A DNA stretch of 21,207 nt, taken from positions 1 through 21,207 of the forward strand of contig NZ_JNWV01000072.1 of assembly GCF_000716535.1 (NCBI RefSeq), written 5' to 3'. A program made the position numbers and the translations under genes. Below are positions 6,474 to 13,962 of the stretch, one piece after another; the stretch's first letter is position 1, and each line of letters opens with the position of its first letter. The DNA comes from Streptomyces flaveolus (lineage in GTDB: Bacteria; Actinomycetota; Actinomycetes; Streptomycetales; Streptomycetaceae). The notes under the pieces are model-generated. The model did not search any database. It was not told the DNA's origin and worked only from the letters and a program-made list of their open reading frames with translations.

Positions 6474-8167
6474 CGACAGCCGACACCAAGCCCGCCGCGG
6501 CATCCCCTCACACCAGCCCCCCGGCGGACGACGACTGGTGGCGCACCGCCGTCATCTACCAGATCTACCCGCGCTCCTTCGCCGACAGCGACGGCGACGG
6601 CACCGGGGACCTGCCCGGCATCACCGCACGCCTCGACCACCTGGCGTACCTCGGCGTGGACGCCCTGTGGCTCTCGCCGTTCTACCCCTCCCCCCAACGC
6701 GACGGCGGCTACGACGTGGCCGACCACCGCGCGGTCGATCCGCGCTACGGCACCCTCGACGACTTCGACGCCCTGCTGGCCCGCGCCCACGGCCTCGGCA
6801 TCCGCGTCATCGTCGACCTCGTACCGAACCACTGCTCGGCACAACACCCGGCCTTCCAGGCGGCGCTGACCTCCGCGCCCGGCAGCGAGGAACGCTCCCT
6901 GTTCCACTTCCGCGACGGCCGCGGCCCGGACGGCGCCCTGCCGCCCAACGACTGGACATCGATGTTCGAGGGGCCCGCCTGGACCAGGATCACCGAACCC
7001 GACGGCAGCCCGGGACAGTGGTACCTGCACCTGTTCGATCCCGGTCAGCCCGACTGGAACTGGGACAACCCCGCCGTGCACGAGGACTTCGAGCACACCC
7101 TCAGGTTCTGGCTCGACCGCGGAGTCGACGGCTTCCGAGTCGACGTCTGCGATGCCCTCGTCAAAGCCCCCGGCCTGCCCGACTGGCCCCACACGACCCA
7201 CGGGGTCATCGAGCCGGTCGACGGCGTGATGCCGCCGATGTGGGACCAGGAGGGCATCCACGACATCTTCCGGAACTGGCGCCGGCTGCTGGACACCTAC
7301 GACGGCCGGCGCATCCTGTGCGCGGAGGCGTGGCTGCCGCCCGAGCGCGCCGCCCGCATCATCCGCGCCGACGAGATGCACCAGGCCTTCAACTTCCGCT
7401 TCCTGGAGACCCCCTGGCAGCCGGCCGCCCTGCGCACCGTCGTCGACGAGTCGCTGGCCGCCAACGGTGCGGTCGGCGCGCCCACCACGTGGGTGCTGTC
7501 CAACCACGACGTGATGCGGCACGCCAGCCGCTTCGGCTACGACGGGCCCGTCGAACTGGAACACGGCGTAGGCGCCGACGACCCCCAGCCCGACCGCGCC
7601 CTGGGACTGCGCCGCGCACGGGCCGCGACCGCGCTCATGCTCGCACTGCCCGGCTCGGCCTACCTCTACCAGGGCGAGGAACTCGGTCTGCCGGATGCGA
7701 CCGATCTCCCCGACGCGGCCCGCCAGGACCCGGTGTGGGAACGCTCGGGACACCGCATCCGCGGACGCGACGGCTGCCGTGTGCCCATGCCGTGGACCGA
7801 TCGGGGAACCGCGTTCGGTTTCAGCGACACCCCCGACACCTGGCTGCCCCAGCCGCCCTACTACGGCACCTACGCGGCGGCTGCCCAACGCGAGCGTCCC
7901 GACTCCACGCTGCGTCTCTACCACCGCCTGCTCACCCTGCGCCGCCGCCACCGCCTGGGAGCGGGGGACTTCCGCTGGACGCCGTCCCCCGGCCACGTCC
8001 TGCACTTCACCAACGGCCCCGTCGAGGTGATGACCAACTTCGGCACCGAGCCGATCCCCCTGCCCCCCGCCGCTCATGTCCTGGCCGCCTCCGCGACGGT
8101 GACGGACCAGTTGCCCCCGGACACCACGGTCTGGCTCGGCCGACAAGGGTCCGGACCCCACGCCTGA
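6470..8167 (+). CDS. GH13 alpha-glucosidase (oligo-1,6-glucosidase / AglA type)
   Basis: A 565-aa glycoside hydrolase family 13 protein without a signal peptide, so it acts on imported sugar in the cytoplasm. The conserved regions are in order: WWRTAVIYQIYPRSFADS (residues 23-40), GVDALWLSPFYPSP (62-75), DLVPNH (116-121), GFRVDV with nucleophile Asp225, ILCAEAW with acid/base Glu286, and SNHD with Asp347. The C-terminal part is a short beta-domain (VMTNFGTEPIPLP). This is the usual size for an alpha-glucosidase acting on short alpha-glucosides. The start overlaps the amidase stop (ATGA) and is preceded by CCAGGAGAG. It is the last gene of the operon; a hairpin follows 8 bp after the stop. Linkage specificity (alpha-1,4 or alpha-1,6, sucrose or trehalose) is not predictable here. 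Confidence 0.93.
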   Translation: MTTADTKPAAASPHTSPPADDDWWRTAVIYQIYPRSFADSDGDGTGDLPGITARLDHLAYLGVDALWLSPFYPSPQRDGGYDVADHRAVDPRYGTLDDFDALLARAHGLGIRVIVDLVPNHCSAQHPAFQAALTSAPGSEERSLFHFRDGRGPDGALPPNDWTSMFEGPAWTRITEPDGSPGQWYLHLFDPGQPDWNWDNPAVHEDFEHTLRFWLDRGVDGFRVDVCDALVKAPGLPDWPHTTHGVIEPVDGVMPPMWDQEGIHDIFRNWRRLLDTYDGRRILCAEAWLPPERAARIIRADEMHQAFNFRFLETPWQPAALRTVVDESLAANGAVGAPTTWVLSNHDVMRHASRFGYDGPVELEHGVGADDPQPDRALGLRRARAATALMLALPGSAYLYQGEELGLPDATDLPDAARQDPVWERSGHRIRGRDGCRVPMPWTDRGTAFGFSDTPDTWLPQPPYYGTYAAAAQRERPDSTLRLYHRLLTLRRRHRLGAGDFRWTPSPGHVLHFTNGPVEVMTNFGTEPIPLPPAAHVLAASATVTDQLPPDTTVWLGRQGSGPHA

Positions 8168-8174
8168 CGCCGTT

Positions 8175-8211
8175 GCCGTCGTATTCCTGTGGCCACGGTC
8201 CCGACGACGGC
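8175..8211 (+). terminator. Hairpin after the alpha-glucosidase, candidate terminator
   Basis: GCCGTCGT (8175-8182) pairs perfectly with ACGACGGC (8204-8211). The 21-nt spacer contains the smaller palindrome GTGGCCAC. It sits 8 bp past the operon's last stop codon. No T-run follows. Confidence 0.5.
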
Positions 8212-8757
8212 TCACTGAACCGCCGTGTGCGCGGGCAGAAAGGGAGCCCGGAGACCTTGGGGCACAGGTTGACGGCATGGCGGCGGGGGCCGACCCCACG
8301 GCGCAGACCATGCCGCAACGACAGCAGAAAAGGGGGCGGGCATGCCGCCCGGCGGAAGCGGGACAAGGGCGGGCTGGCTCGTTCGACGAGCAGCGTCTGA
8401 TCACGCTCGTGGTCTGCGTACGGGCGTGGGGACGGCGCCGGCGGTGTGGGTGGCGCCGCAGATCGTGGGCTTGTACGTGCGGGATGCCCCGGGCGGTCAC
8501 GATCGACCGTCCCTCACCCGCAGACGGGCCAGCCCGTACTCGCGGCCGCGGCGAGCCTGCCGGGGCTGCCGACCGGCTGGGGCGGTCGCCTCACGGGCGA
8601 GCCGGAGCAGGCGGGTCTCGGTCGCTGGTCGAACCGCCCGGGCGCCCGGGCGGCCAGCGGGCGCCGGGTGCCGCGTGGTGGCCGCACTTCCATGCCCGCC
8701 GTGTCCGCCAACCGCTACTGTCGGCTGTGACCTTGGGGACTCGCTGGGGGTGGGGAC
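8212..8757. other. Long intergenic stretch without a supported gene
   Basis: About 545 bp. Several open frames cross it on both strands, but none shows a ribosome site together with protein-like composition; most are Arg/Pro/Gly-rich as expected from GC-rich noise. A minus-strand frame ending near 8497 reads LLRLAREATAPAGRQPRQ and then GREYGLARLRVRDGRS, which could be a decayed 3' gene end, but I cannot assign it. The stretch also holds the self-complementary run CGCCCGGGCGCCCGGGCG near 8636-8653. Confidence 0.4.
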
Positions 8758-9636
8758 GTGCCGAGGAACTGGTTGGCGCACGTGCGACGAGGATGGTCGT
8801 CACGACCGAAGGCGATCCGTCTCGTGGTGTACGTATGCGTACCGTTGGGCCTGCTCGGCATAGTCGCCGGTGTCTACGGTGACCACCACGGCTGGTGGGA
8901 GCACCAGAGCTTCCTGACCAACCTGATCTCCAGCCTCACCAGCGTCATGTTCGGCATCCCCACCGCGCTGCTCGTCCTCGGGTACCTCAGTAACGCCCAG
9001 GCGGAAGCACTCCAGAAGCAGCAGATCCGACGCCGCGCCCGACGGGACATCGAAGCCTTCCAGCAGGTACTGCTACGTCCCTTCTCCGCCGCGGACCTGC
9101 GGTCCCTGCGCGCTCAGAAGACGGACCTGGACAGAGCGCTGACAGCGCTCCGCCGAGTACGGCCGGTTTCATTCGCACCGGGTCAGGGGTCCTACGACAC
9201 CGGTCAGGCAGTCGACACGTGGCTTGATCAGGTTCGCCCGCTCGAAGCGGCGTATCAGCAGGTGCTCACCGGTATGACCTCGCAGGCGGTTGGTCTGCGG
9301 GCGCTCTGGCTGGACGATCTCCAGGCCCACTGGGAGGAGCTCGACCAGGGACTGCGGTTTCAGATGGCCGAGGCGGACCAAGCCTGGCTTACGCCCACTC
9401 GCACGGCGGAGATGCGCAGGCTGTGGGTGGGGCTGCGGGACGGGAACATCACGAGACCCCTCGATCTCGATCCGGACTCTTGGCGAGCGCGTGAACGCGC
9501 TGTGCGCGAACCACCGACTGCAGCCTTCCAACGCGGGCATGACCGAGCCCAACGAGTTCTTGCCGCGCGTAAGACATGGCTCGACGCGTTCGGTGTACTT
9601 CTGGACGGGGCCGACGAGCTGGTGGCGTTGCCGTAG
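8758..9636 (+). CDS. Hypothetical two-TM membrane protein with cytoplasmic helical domain
   Basis: A 292-aa protein with GTG start 8758, preceded by GGGGGTGGGGA. Two hydrophobic helices are visible: about residues 20-40 (IRLVVYVCVPLGLLGIVAGVY) and 54-77 (LISSLTSVMFGIPTALLVLG). A long Arg/Gln/Leu-rich, probably helical region follows to the C-terminus (QAEALQKQQIRRRARRDIEAF, then LRSLRAQKTDLDRALTALRR). The basic flanks place the large domain in the cytoplasm. I recognise no domain and see no catalytic motif. It stands at the left edge of the accessory segment, and its 3' end is followed by a broken fragment and an unknown 165-aa gene. The gene is likely real because the hydrophobic pattern is coherent and composition differs from shadow frames. 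Function is unknown. Confidence 0.7.
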   Translation: MPRNWLAHVRRGWSSRPKAIRLVVYVCVPLGLLGIVAGVYGDHHGWWEHQSFLTNLISSLTSVMFGIPTALLVLGYLSNAQAEALQKQQIRRRARRDIEAFQQVLLRPFSAADLRSLRAQKTDLDRALTALRRVRPVSFAPGQGSYDTGQAVDTWLDQVRPLEAAYQQVLTGMTSQAVGLRALWLDDLQAHWEELDQGLRFQMAEADQAWLTPTRTAEMRRLWVGLRDGNITRPLDLDPDSWRARERAVREPPTAAFQRGHDRAQRVLAARKTWLDAFGVLLDGADELVALP

Positions 9637-9639
9637 TCA

Positions 9640-9847
9640 TCCCCCGGTCTCGCTGCACATCTGGGCGCAGACCGGACCGGACACGGCGGAGGGCATCGCC
9701 CGCGTGGTCGTCGACTTCGCCGCACAGTTCCTCACAGAGGACCGCGAGGACGTCGCCGACACCCTGCGCCAGATGGAGGCCGCCGGCGTAGGCCAGGCCC
9801 TCGATGCGCACCCGCACCGTCGGCCGGTGCGCACGCGGTGCGCCTGA
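9640..9847 (+). pseudogene. Orphan C-terminal coding fragment
   Basis: Directly after the membrane-protein gene, a plus-strand frame reads VSLHIWAQTGPDTAEGIARV then VDFAAQFLTEDREDVADTLR and stops with TGA at 9847. The balanced, amphipathic composition is protein-like and unlike the Arg/Pro-rich reading of the same frame upstream of about 9640, where it overlaps the preceding gene. No convincing start or ribosome site is present. It is probably the tail of a gene lost by deletion. Family unknown. Confidence 0.35.
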
Positions 9848-10019
9848 CGGACTGCGGCATCCGGAACGTGTCCTGGGGCGTGGGGATCTGACGAACGACT
9901 GAGTCCGGGCGCCGACAAGGATGCGACTTCTGCAAGAATCGCGCCTCCCAGCGCAAACGCGGCTCTGGGTGGCAGCGGCGAGCGCCGCCAAGCAGCGGCT
10001 CTGGACATGGAGCAATCGC

Positions 10020-10517
10020 ATGGGGTACTGGGGTTCTCTCATCGTCGCCCGCCATCGGCACCCGCTGAACGGGGCGGCAGCCTTCACCGACGGGGTGCAC
10101 ATGGAGCTGCTTCAGGAGCGTGCCGATGACTGGCGGCTCTGGTCGTTGGAAGGGAAAACCTCACTCGACGAGGAGACTCTCGTCGAGCTTGTGGAAGTCA
10201 CTGGCCGCCCGGTCCTTGCCGGATTCGTCATGGACAGTGACTGCCTTGTGCTGGAGGGCCGAACCAGGGGCCAGGCAACTTGGCGCGCATGCCTCGACCG
10301 GACAGCCATGTCCGCCTACATGGCGGAGGACGGCCAATCCGCCGACGATTGGTTCCTGGGCCCGGAGGAGGCTGCGGAGCGCGCTGTGGCCTGGGCACGA
10401 GCGGCTGGCCTGACCCCCCTGCCCAAGACGATCGCCGATGTCCTGTCGAAGCGGTCCGACCCGTTCGTGGAGGATCTGTTCCAGGAGTTCCTGGACGGCC
10501 TGGGCATCGAGCGCTGA
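10020..10517 (+). CDS. Hypothetical protein, MGYWG-type N-terminus
   Basis: A 165-aa acidic soluble protein. ATG 10020 is chosen over in-frame ATG 9921 because TGGAG (10008-10012) sits 7 bp upstream and the protein then begins MGYWGSLIVARHRHPL, a beginning I associate with small actinomycete proteins of unknown function. The middle holds DDWRLWSLEGKTSLDEETLV and VTGRPVLAGFVMDSDCLVLE. The C-terminal half is helical and acidic (GPEEAAERAVAWARAAGL, ending EDLFQEFLDGLGIER). There are no membrane segments or catalytic motifs that I recognise. It is flanked by an orphan fragment on the left and a convergent gene on the right, with no operon partner. Function unknown. Confidence 0.72.
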   Translation: MGYWGSLIVARHRHPLNGAAAFTDGVHMELLQERADDWRLWSLEGKTSLDEETLVELVEVTGRPVLAGFVMDSDCLVLEGRTRGQATWRACLDRTAMSAYMAEDGQSADDWFLGPEEAAERAVAWARAAGLTPLPKTIADVLSKRSDPFVEDLFQEFLDGLGIER

Positions 10518-10830
10518 ACCGCAGCAGGACCCAGGACGGTCTTGCGTCGGCACCTTCAGTTCAGCAGCGGACGCCCTTGGTCTCGACCCGGCGCTATACC
10601 ACTAGAGACTTACCCCGCCCGGTCCGGACGAGGACATCATCGTCTGCCCTGGTCCGCGCGGGGCTTCGGCGTCCTGGCCGTCGTCTACGTCCTCCAACGC
10701 CGCGGCCGTCGACAGGCGTACCTGCCGGGGCAGGCTCGTCGTGCCCGCTTCGTCACCGCGGCGGCTCCAGACCAGGCGGGCGCGGCCGGTTGACAGGGGG
10801 GTAGGCGCACGCCTTGTCGGTCGGCGGCTG
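10518..10830. other. Convergent intergenic region
   Basis: 313 bp between two converging genes. No supported gene. A small stem CCTGCC-GG-GGCAGG (10721-10734) could help termination. A minus-strand frame in 10602-10830 has fairly even composition (LPRQVRLSTAAALEDVDD) but no start or family match. Confidence 0.4.
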
Positions 10831-12099
10831 TCAGAACATCGTGCCGGTTGGGGCCTGCCGGAATCCCGCAGCGATCTCATGGTGGCGTGCGGGCACCGTG
10901 TTCGGGCCGACGCGGACGTAAAACTCTGGGAAGTCCGGGCGCGCTCGGTTGCGGTAGGCGTACATCTGGTCCCCGCCGGAGACCTCGATGGCGAGGACCT
11001 TCTTGCCGTCGTGGTCGATCACACGTGTCTCGTAGGACGGCACCGGCTCCAGGTTGTCCCGGATCATCCCCACGACCTGGAGAACCTGCTTGTCGACGTT
11101 CGCCCCCTCGGGCAGGCCCACGATCTGTAGATCGTCCCGGACGCCGATCAGGATGGTGCCACCGTCTTGTGAGGCGAAGGCGGCGATGGTCTTGAGCATC
11201 TTCTTGCGCGATTCGCCCTCGGGGACCTCCTGTTTGCACTCCAGGTGCTGTCCCTCTCCGTTCACCAGGAGGAGCTCCAGCTCGGGGCCGGATTGATCCC
11301 AGACGACCGAGGGGTCGCGGACACGCCCGTACGTGGGAGCCGGGAAGCTGCGCCAGTCCAGCCACTGGTCCCCGCGGCGGAGCACCAGCAGGCTGTCGTG
11401 CGCGGATCCGTTGGGCAACGGGAAGCGGTAGGTACCGGCTCCGTCGACGGGGCGGAGCTCGTTGCCCTGCGCGCAGGACAGCTCCAGTCCCGCGCCGTGA
11501 AGGTCGTCTCCGTCGACGACGACCGTCAGCAGGTCGGGCCCGATGGTGATCCGTGACAGCCAGCCCGAGCGCTGCGGCAGGGTGATACGCCACAGGTCCG
11601 CGCGGTTCGCGTTGCTGTCGTGGGGGCGCTGGTACAGGAAGGCGCTGAGGGCCTGGTCGAAGTTCAAGAACGAGGGGCCGTCCCCGAGGAGCAGGCCGTA
11701 GCCGGGCTGGGCAGCGTTGGTGTCCCGGTTGATGGTCCACTCGGTGCGCGGCCACGGTGTGGTCACCCGGTCCCACTCTTCCTGGCCGCGCAGCCGATAG
11801 GTGGAGGCGGTGGAGGACGGCGGGCCCGGGCAGACGACGCGGAGACCGTCGACGTCCTGTTCCTCGCCCCGCAGCAGCGCGGCGACCGTCGGGCCGGGCA
11901 GGCGTGCTTCCAGGAAGGTCGCCGTGCTGTAGCGCCAGGCTCGCCCCGTTACCGGGGTGTCGTCGTCCAAGGCGACCTGGCCGTGGTGCAGTTGCCATTG
12001 AGTCGCGTGCGCGACCAGTGCCAGCCGGACGTTCACGGCGACGCGCTCGCGGAGCATCGTCACCAGTTCGGCCGTGTTCATCTGCCCGCTGTCCGCCAT
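10831..12099 (-). CDS. Schlafen/AlbA_2-domain protein with unknown N-terminal region
   Basis: A 422-aa protein. Residues about 272-405 form a Schlafen AlbA_2 domain (formerly divergent AAA-4): HLECKQEVPE (286-293), KKMLKTIAAFASQDGGTILIGV (299-320), DLQIVGLPEG, VLAIEVSGG and FPEFYVRVGPNTVPA. The family binds nucleic acid and occurs in transcription regulators and in bacterial defence proteins. Residues 1-270 are not recognised; they are soluble, Trp- and beta-rich (WRYSTATFLEARLPG, TEWTINRDTNAAQPGYG, LWRITLPQRSG). The usual order, AlbA_2 first and a C-terminal winged helix, is reversed here. The start ATG 12099 has GAGGGGAAG upstream. The gene lies 118 bp downstream of the lipoprotein gene on the same strand, and co-transcription is possible. 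Role inferred only as nucleic-acid binding. Confidence 0.85.
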   Translation of the reverse strand: MADSGQMNTAELVTMLRERVAVNVRLALVAHATQWQLHHGQVALDDDTPVTGRAWRYSTATFLEARLPGPTVAALLRGEEQDVDGLRVVCPGPPSSTASTYRLRGQEEWDRVTTPWPRTEWTINRDTNAAQPGYGLLLGDGPSFLNFDQALSAFLYQRPHDSNANRADLWRITLPQRSGWLSRITIGPDLLTVVVDGDDLHGAGLELSCAQGNELRPVDGAGTYRFPLPNGSAHDSLLVLRRGDQWLDWRSFPAPTYGRVRDPSVVWDQSGPELELLLVNGEGQHLECKQEVPEGESRKKMLKTIAAFASQDGGTILIGVRDDLQIVGLPEGANVDKQVLQVVGMIRDNLEPVPSYETRVIDHDGKKVLAIEVSGGDQMYAYRNRARPDFPEFYVRVGPNTVPARHHEIAAGFRQAPTGTMF

Positions 12100-12217
12100 G
12101 ACCGGCTTCCCCTCTCCCCCACAACGTACGAAGCACGGACCGGACGCATCGCCACGGCCCGCGCTCTGGAGCAGGCTACGCCGACCCCGGGCACCGCCGG
12201 CGAACGCGTGGCCGCGT

Positions 12218-12778
12218 TCAGTGGCCGCCGCGCGGCTCGAAACAGCCCGATTCCAGGAACCGTCCGTTGACCGTGACTTGGTAGTTGGTCGACTGTACGA
12301 ACCCGGTCACACAGGCATCATGACGGACGTTGAGGGCGATGCTGGTACCCGGGTTGCTGTCGGGGTTGTGGGCCTGTACGAAGAGCGTTCCGCGCCCCTG
12401 TTCGCTGTCCGGACCCTCGTTTCGGTAGCCGAGCTTGAGCAGCGCCGTGCGCACACTCTCGGCATCCCATGTCTTGGACGTCCAGAGCCGCTTGAGGACG
12501 GGCTCGATGCGGGCAGCCTCCGCGCGGGCGGCTTCCTCACTGGCGGGGGACATCTCTTTGGGGACCTTGAAGCCGTTGTTCTCGTGGTAGTGCGGGGCTC
12601 CGTCGTGGGAGTCAGGCTCCACGTTGCCCCGCGCCGGGCCGGCGGGCGTGCCGCTGTGTGAAGGGGAGCCGGGGCCGGCCGCCGTCGGTCCCGTGTGCTC
12701 CTGGCCGCAGGCGGTCAGGGTCAAGGCAGTGCCCAGGAGAAGGCCCGCAGCAACGTGTCTCGGTCTGGGTATCCGCAT
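12218..12778 (-). CDS. Secreted lipoprotein of unknown function
   Basis: A 186-aa lipoprotein. MRIPRPRH is followed by the hydrophobic stretch VAAGLLLGTALTLTAC, with lipobox LTAC and lipidated Cys24. A Pro/Ser/Gly/His-rich linker runs to about residue 70 (SHDGAPHYHENNGFKVPKEM). The folded part (72-186) includes EEAARAEAARIEPVLKRLW, TALLKLGYRNEGPDSEQGRG and NVRHDACVTGFVQSTNYQV, with two cysteines (about 151 and 178) that could form a disulfide. Such small Streptomyces lipoproteins are common and uncharacterised. The start has no purine-rich ribosome site; the bases directly upstream are CCTCCTC, and a possible -10 (CAGAGT) is 7 bp before the ATG, so a leaderless transcript is possible. The gene precedes the AlbA_2 gene on the same strand. 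Confidence 0.85.
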   Translation of the reverse strand: MRIPRPRHVAAGLLLGTALTLTACGQEHTGPTAAGPGSPSHSGTPAGPARGNVEPDSHDGAPHYHENNGFKVPKEMSPASEEAARAEAARIEPVLKRLWTSKTWDAESVRTALLKLGYRNEGPDSEQGRGTLFVQAHNPDSNPGTSIALNVRHDACVTGFVQSTNYQVTVNGRFLESGCFEPRGGH

Positions 12779-12785
12779 GAGGAGG

Positions 12786-12812
12786 ACTCTGCCACAGTGC
12801 CGATGCGGTCAA
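12786..12812 (-). promoter_or_regulatory. Weak candidate promoter for the lipoprotein gene
   Basis: Read on the minus strand, TTGACC (12812-12807) is followed after 15 bp by CAGAGT (12791-12786), which ends 7 bp before the ATG. The -35 is good, but the spacer is short and the -10 differs from TAGRRT. If real, transcription would begin at or near the start codon. Confidence 0.28.
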
Positions 12813-13171
12813 CGCCCGCTCGCGAAGGGGAAACCGTTGGCAGGCGGGACAGCTGCGGACGGGCCGGTACCGACCTGGTGGACCTCGCCCGCACTCCCGC
12901 ATACCGCCGTGGTCACGGAGTTTGCTACGGCGGACTCAACTACCGTATGGGCTTGTAGAGTTTGGCGGCGCACGTTTCGAACCGGCCTCTCCGCGGCCAG
13001 CGATCTGGCGATCTGGTGATCGTCTCAACCGATGTCGGACGCCGGGGTCTCAACTTCGTCGTCGTAGACTCGAGCCTTCGCGCGCACCGAGCGATGAGCC
13101 GGGTGGCGGAACGGCTGACCGGGAAGCCGACGCCGGCAAGGCTGTCGGTGCGCGTTCGTAGGATCGTCGGC
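12813..13171. other. Divergent intergenic region
   Basis: About 360 bp between the minus-strand lipoprotein gene and the plus-strand gene at 13172. The frame of the downstream gene stays open back to 12962, but that extension has no ribosome site and poor composition, so I treat it as non-coding. No repeat or RNA gene is recognised. Confidence 0.35.
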
Positions 13172-13720
13172 ATGTCTGATGCCTTCACCGTCCTGTGGAC
13201 CCACGACACGTGCCGTGCCCTGCGCAAGGCAGGTCGCGTGGGCGAGCGGCCACCAGTCGCCTTCAGTGGAGCCCACACCTCTCTTCCGGCTTGGCTGGGC
13301 GCGTGCCCCGGTGACGAGGTGTACGCGCTGCACGTGAACCGAGGGGAGGTCATGATGGTGAGCCGCATGCGAGTCGTCGGCATAGGAAGACGCGAGTGTT
13401 GCGGCACCGCTCCTGCGACGTGGCAGGACCCCGGGTTTCCCGGGCACGACGACTGGTCGGCGCTCGGTGCCAATGGCTGCGGCGCCGAGGCAGTGCACGT
13501 GGACGCCACCCCTGTTCGCTTCGACGTGCCGATCCCCGGCGACCTCCTGGGACGACTCACCTGGCGCAACCGTCGAGGACAGACCCGTGGCCTGAAGCAC
13601 GTGGTGGACGGTCGCCTGGAGCGCGCGATCAGCCTTCAGGGGTTCTACCGTCTGACGGCTGAGTCGGCCGACGATCTGGCAGAGGTTCTCGAAAACACCG
13701 CCCCTGAGCACAGTGGATAG
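13172..13720 (+). CDS. Hypothetical protein, possibly PUA/EVE-like beta fold
   Basis: A 182-aa soluble protein. ATG 13172 is preferred, with AGGA 8 bp upstream (13160-13163), over an in-frame start at 12962. The N-terminal half reads PPVAFSGAHTSLPAWLGACP, then GDEVYALHVNRGEVMMVSRM: a beta pattern of the kind seen in PUA/EVE-like modules that bind modified bases. The C-terminus reads SLQGFYRLTAESADDLAEVL. This is a loose resemblance by eye, not a domain match. Several cysteines occur mid-protein (RRECCGT, NGCGAE). It lies just before an IS21 remnant, in the accessory segment with the Schlafen-like and protease-STAND genes. Function unknown. A PUA/EVE match in a profile search would point to a nucleic-acid role. 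Confidence 0.65.
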   Translation: MSDAFTVLWTHDTCRALRKAGRVGERPPVAFSGAHTSLPAWLGACPGDEVYALHVNRGEVMMVSRMRVVGIGRRECCGTAPATWQDPGFPGHDDWSALGANGCGAEAVHVDATPVRFDVPIPGDLLGRLTWRNRRGQTRGLKHVVDGRLERAISLQGFYRLTAESADDLAEVLENTAPEHSG

Positions 13721-13753
13721 GACGGCTCTCCTGCTCTGCCTCCGTGACCCGCG

Positions 13754-13962
13754 GTGTTTCACCTCGCGATGATCGACCGGTGGGACCAGGAGGACGCCGC
13801 CCGCCGCATCCGCTCCCACCGCGCACGATCGGCGAGTACTTCGCGGCCGAGCAGTCGCTGCTCGCACCACTGCCGCAGGAGCCGTTCGAGACCGGGCGAC
13901 TGTCCACCCCGCGGGTCGACCGCTACAGCCGGATCTGCGTCCGGATGAACCGCTACTCGGTG
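13754..13962 (+). pseudogene. IS21-family transposase (IstA) remnant, frameshifted
   Basis: Two adjacent plus-strand frames together give a piece of the C-terminal half of an IS21 IstA transposase. Frame one reads MIDRWDQEDAARRIRSH. After a shift near 13825, frame two reads TIGEYFAAEQSLLAPLPQEP and FETGRLSTPRVDRYSRICVR, ending NRYSV. IstA proteins normally continue PVRFIGRRVRV, but here homology stops abruptly at about 13962. No IstB gene, terminal repeats or intact element remain. It marks an old insertion followed by deletion, next to the protease-STAND module. Confidence 0.7.

Noticed and set aside
696..8167. A sulfoquinovose or sulfopropanediol pathway built from the HpsN-like enzyme and the sugar operon
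   Set aside because: The glycosidase is GH13, not a GH31 sulfoquinovosidase; no sulfo-sugar genes are present, and hairpins separate the dehydrogenase from the operon.
6446..8500. 684-codon minus-strand open frame opposite the GH13 gene
   Set aside because: Shadow frame; low-complexity Gly/Val/Arg product, and the plus strand carries all GH13 catalytic regions.
8277..8882. Overlapping plus-strand frames upstream of the membrane protein gene
   Set aside because: Arg/Pro/Gly-rich products with no domain; they overlap the coherent gene starting at 8758.
10602..10880. 92-codon minus-strand frame overlapping the end of the AlbA_2 gene
   Set aside because: No start signal or family match, and it overlaps a well-supported gene on the same strand in another frame.
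12958..12990. tRNA-like T-loop (TTTCGAACC) suggesting a tRNA gene or attachment site
   Set aside because: No acceptor, D or anticodon stems can be folded around it.
12962..13171. Extended N-terminus for the gene at 13172
   Set aside because: No ribosome site at 12962, and the added 70 residues are Arg/Val-rich without protein-like pattern.
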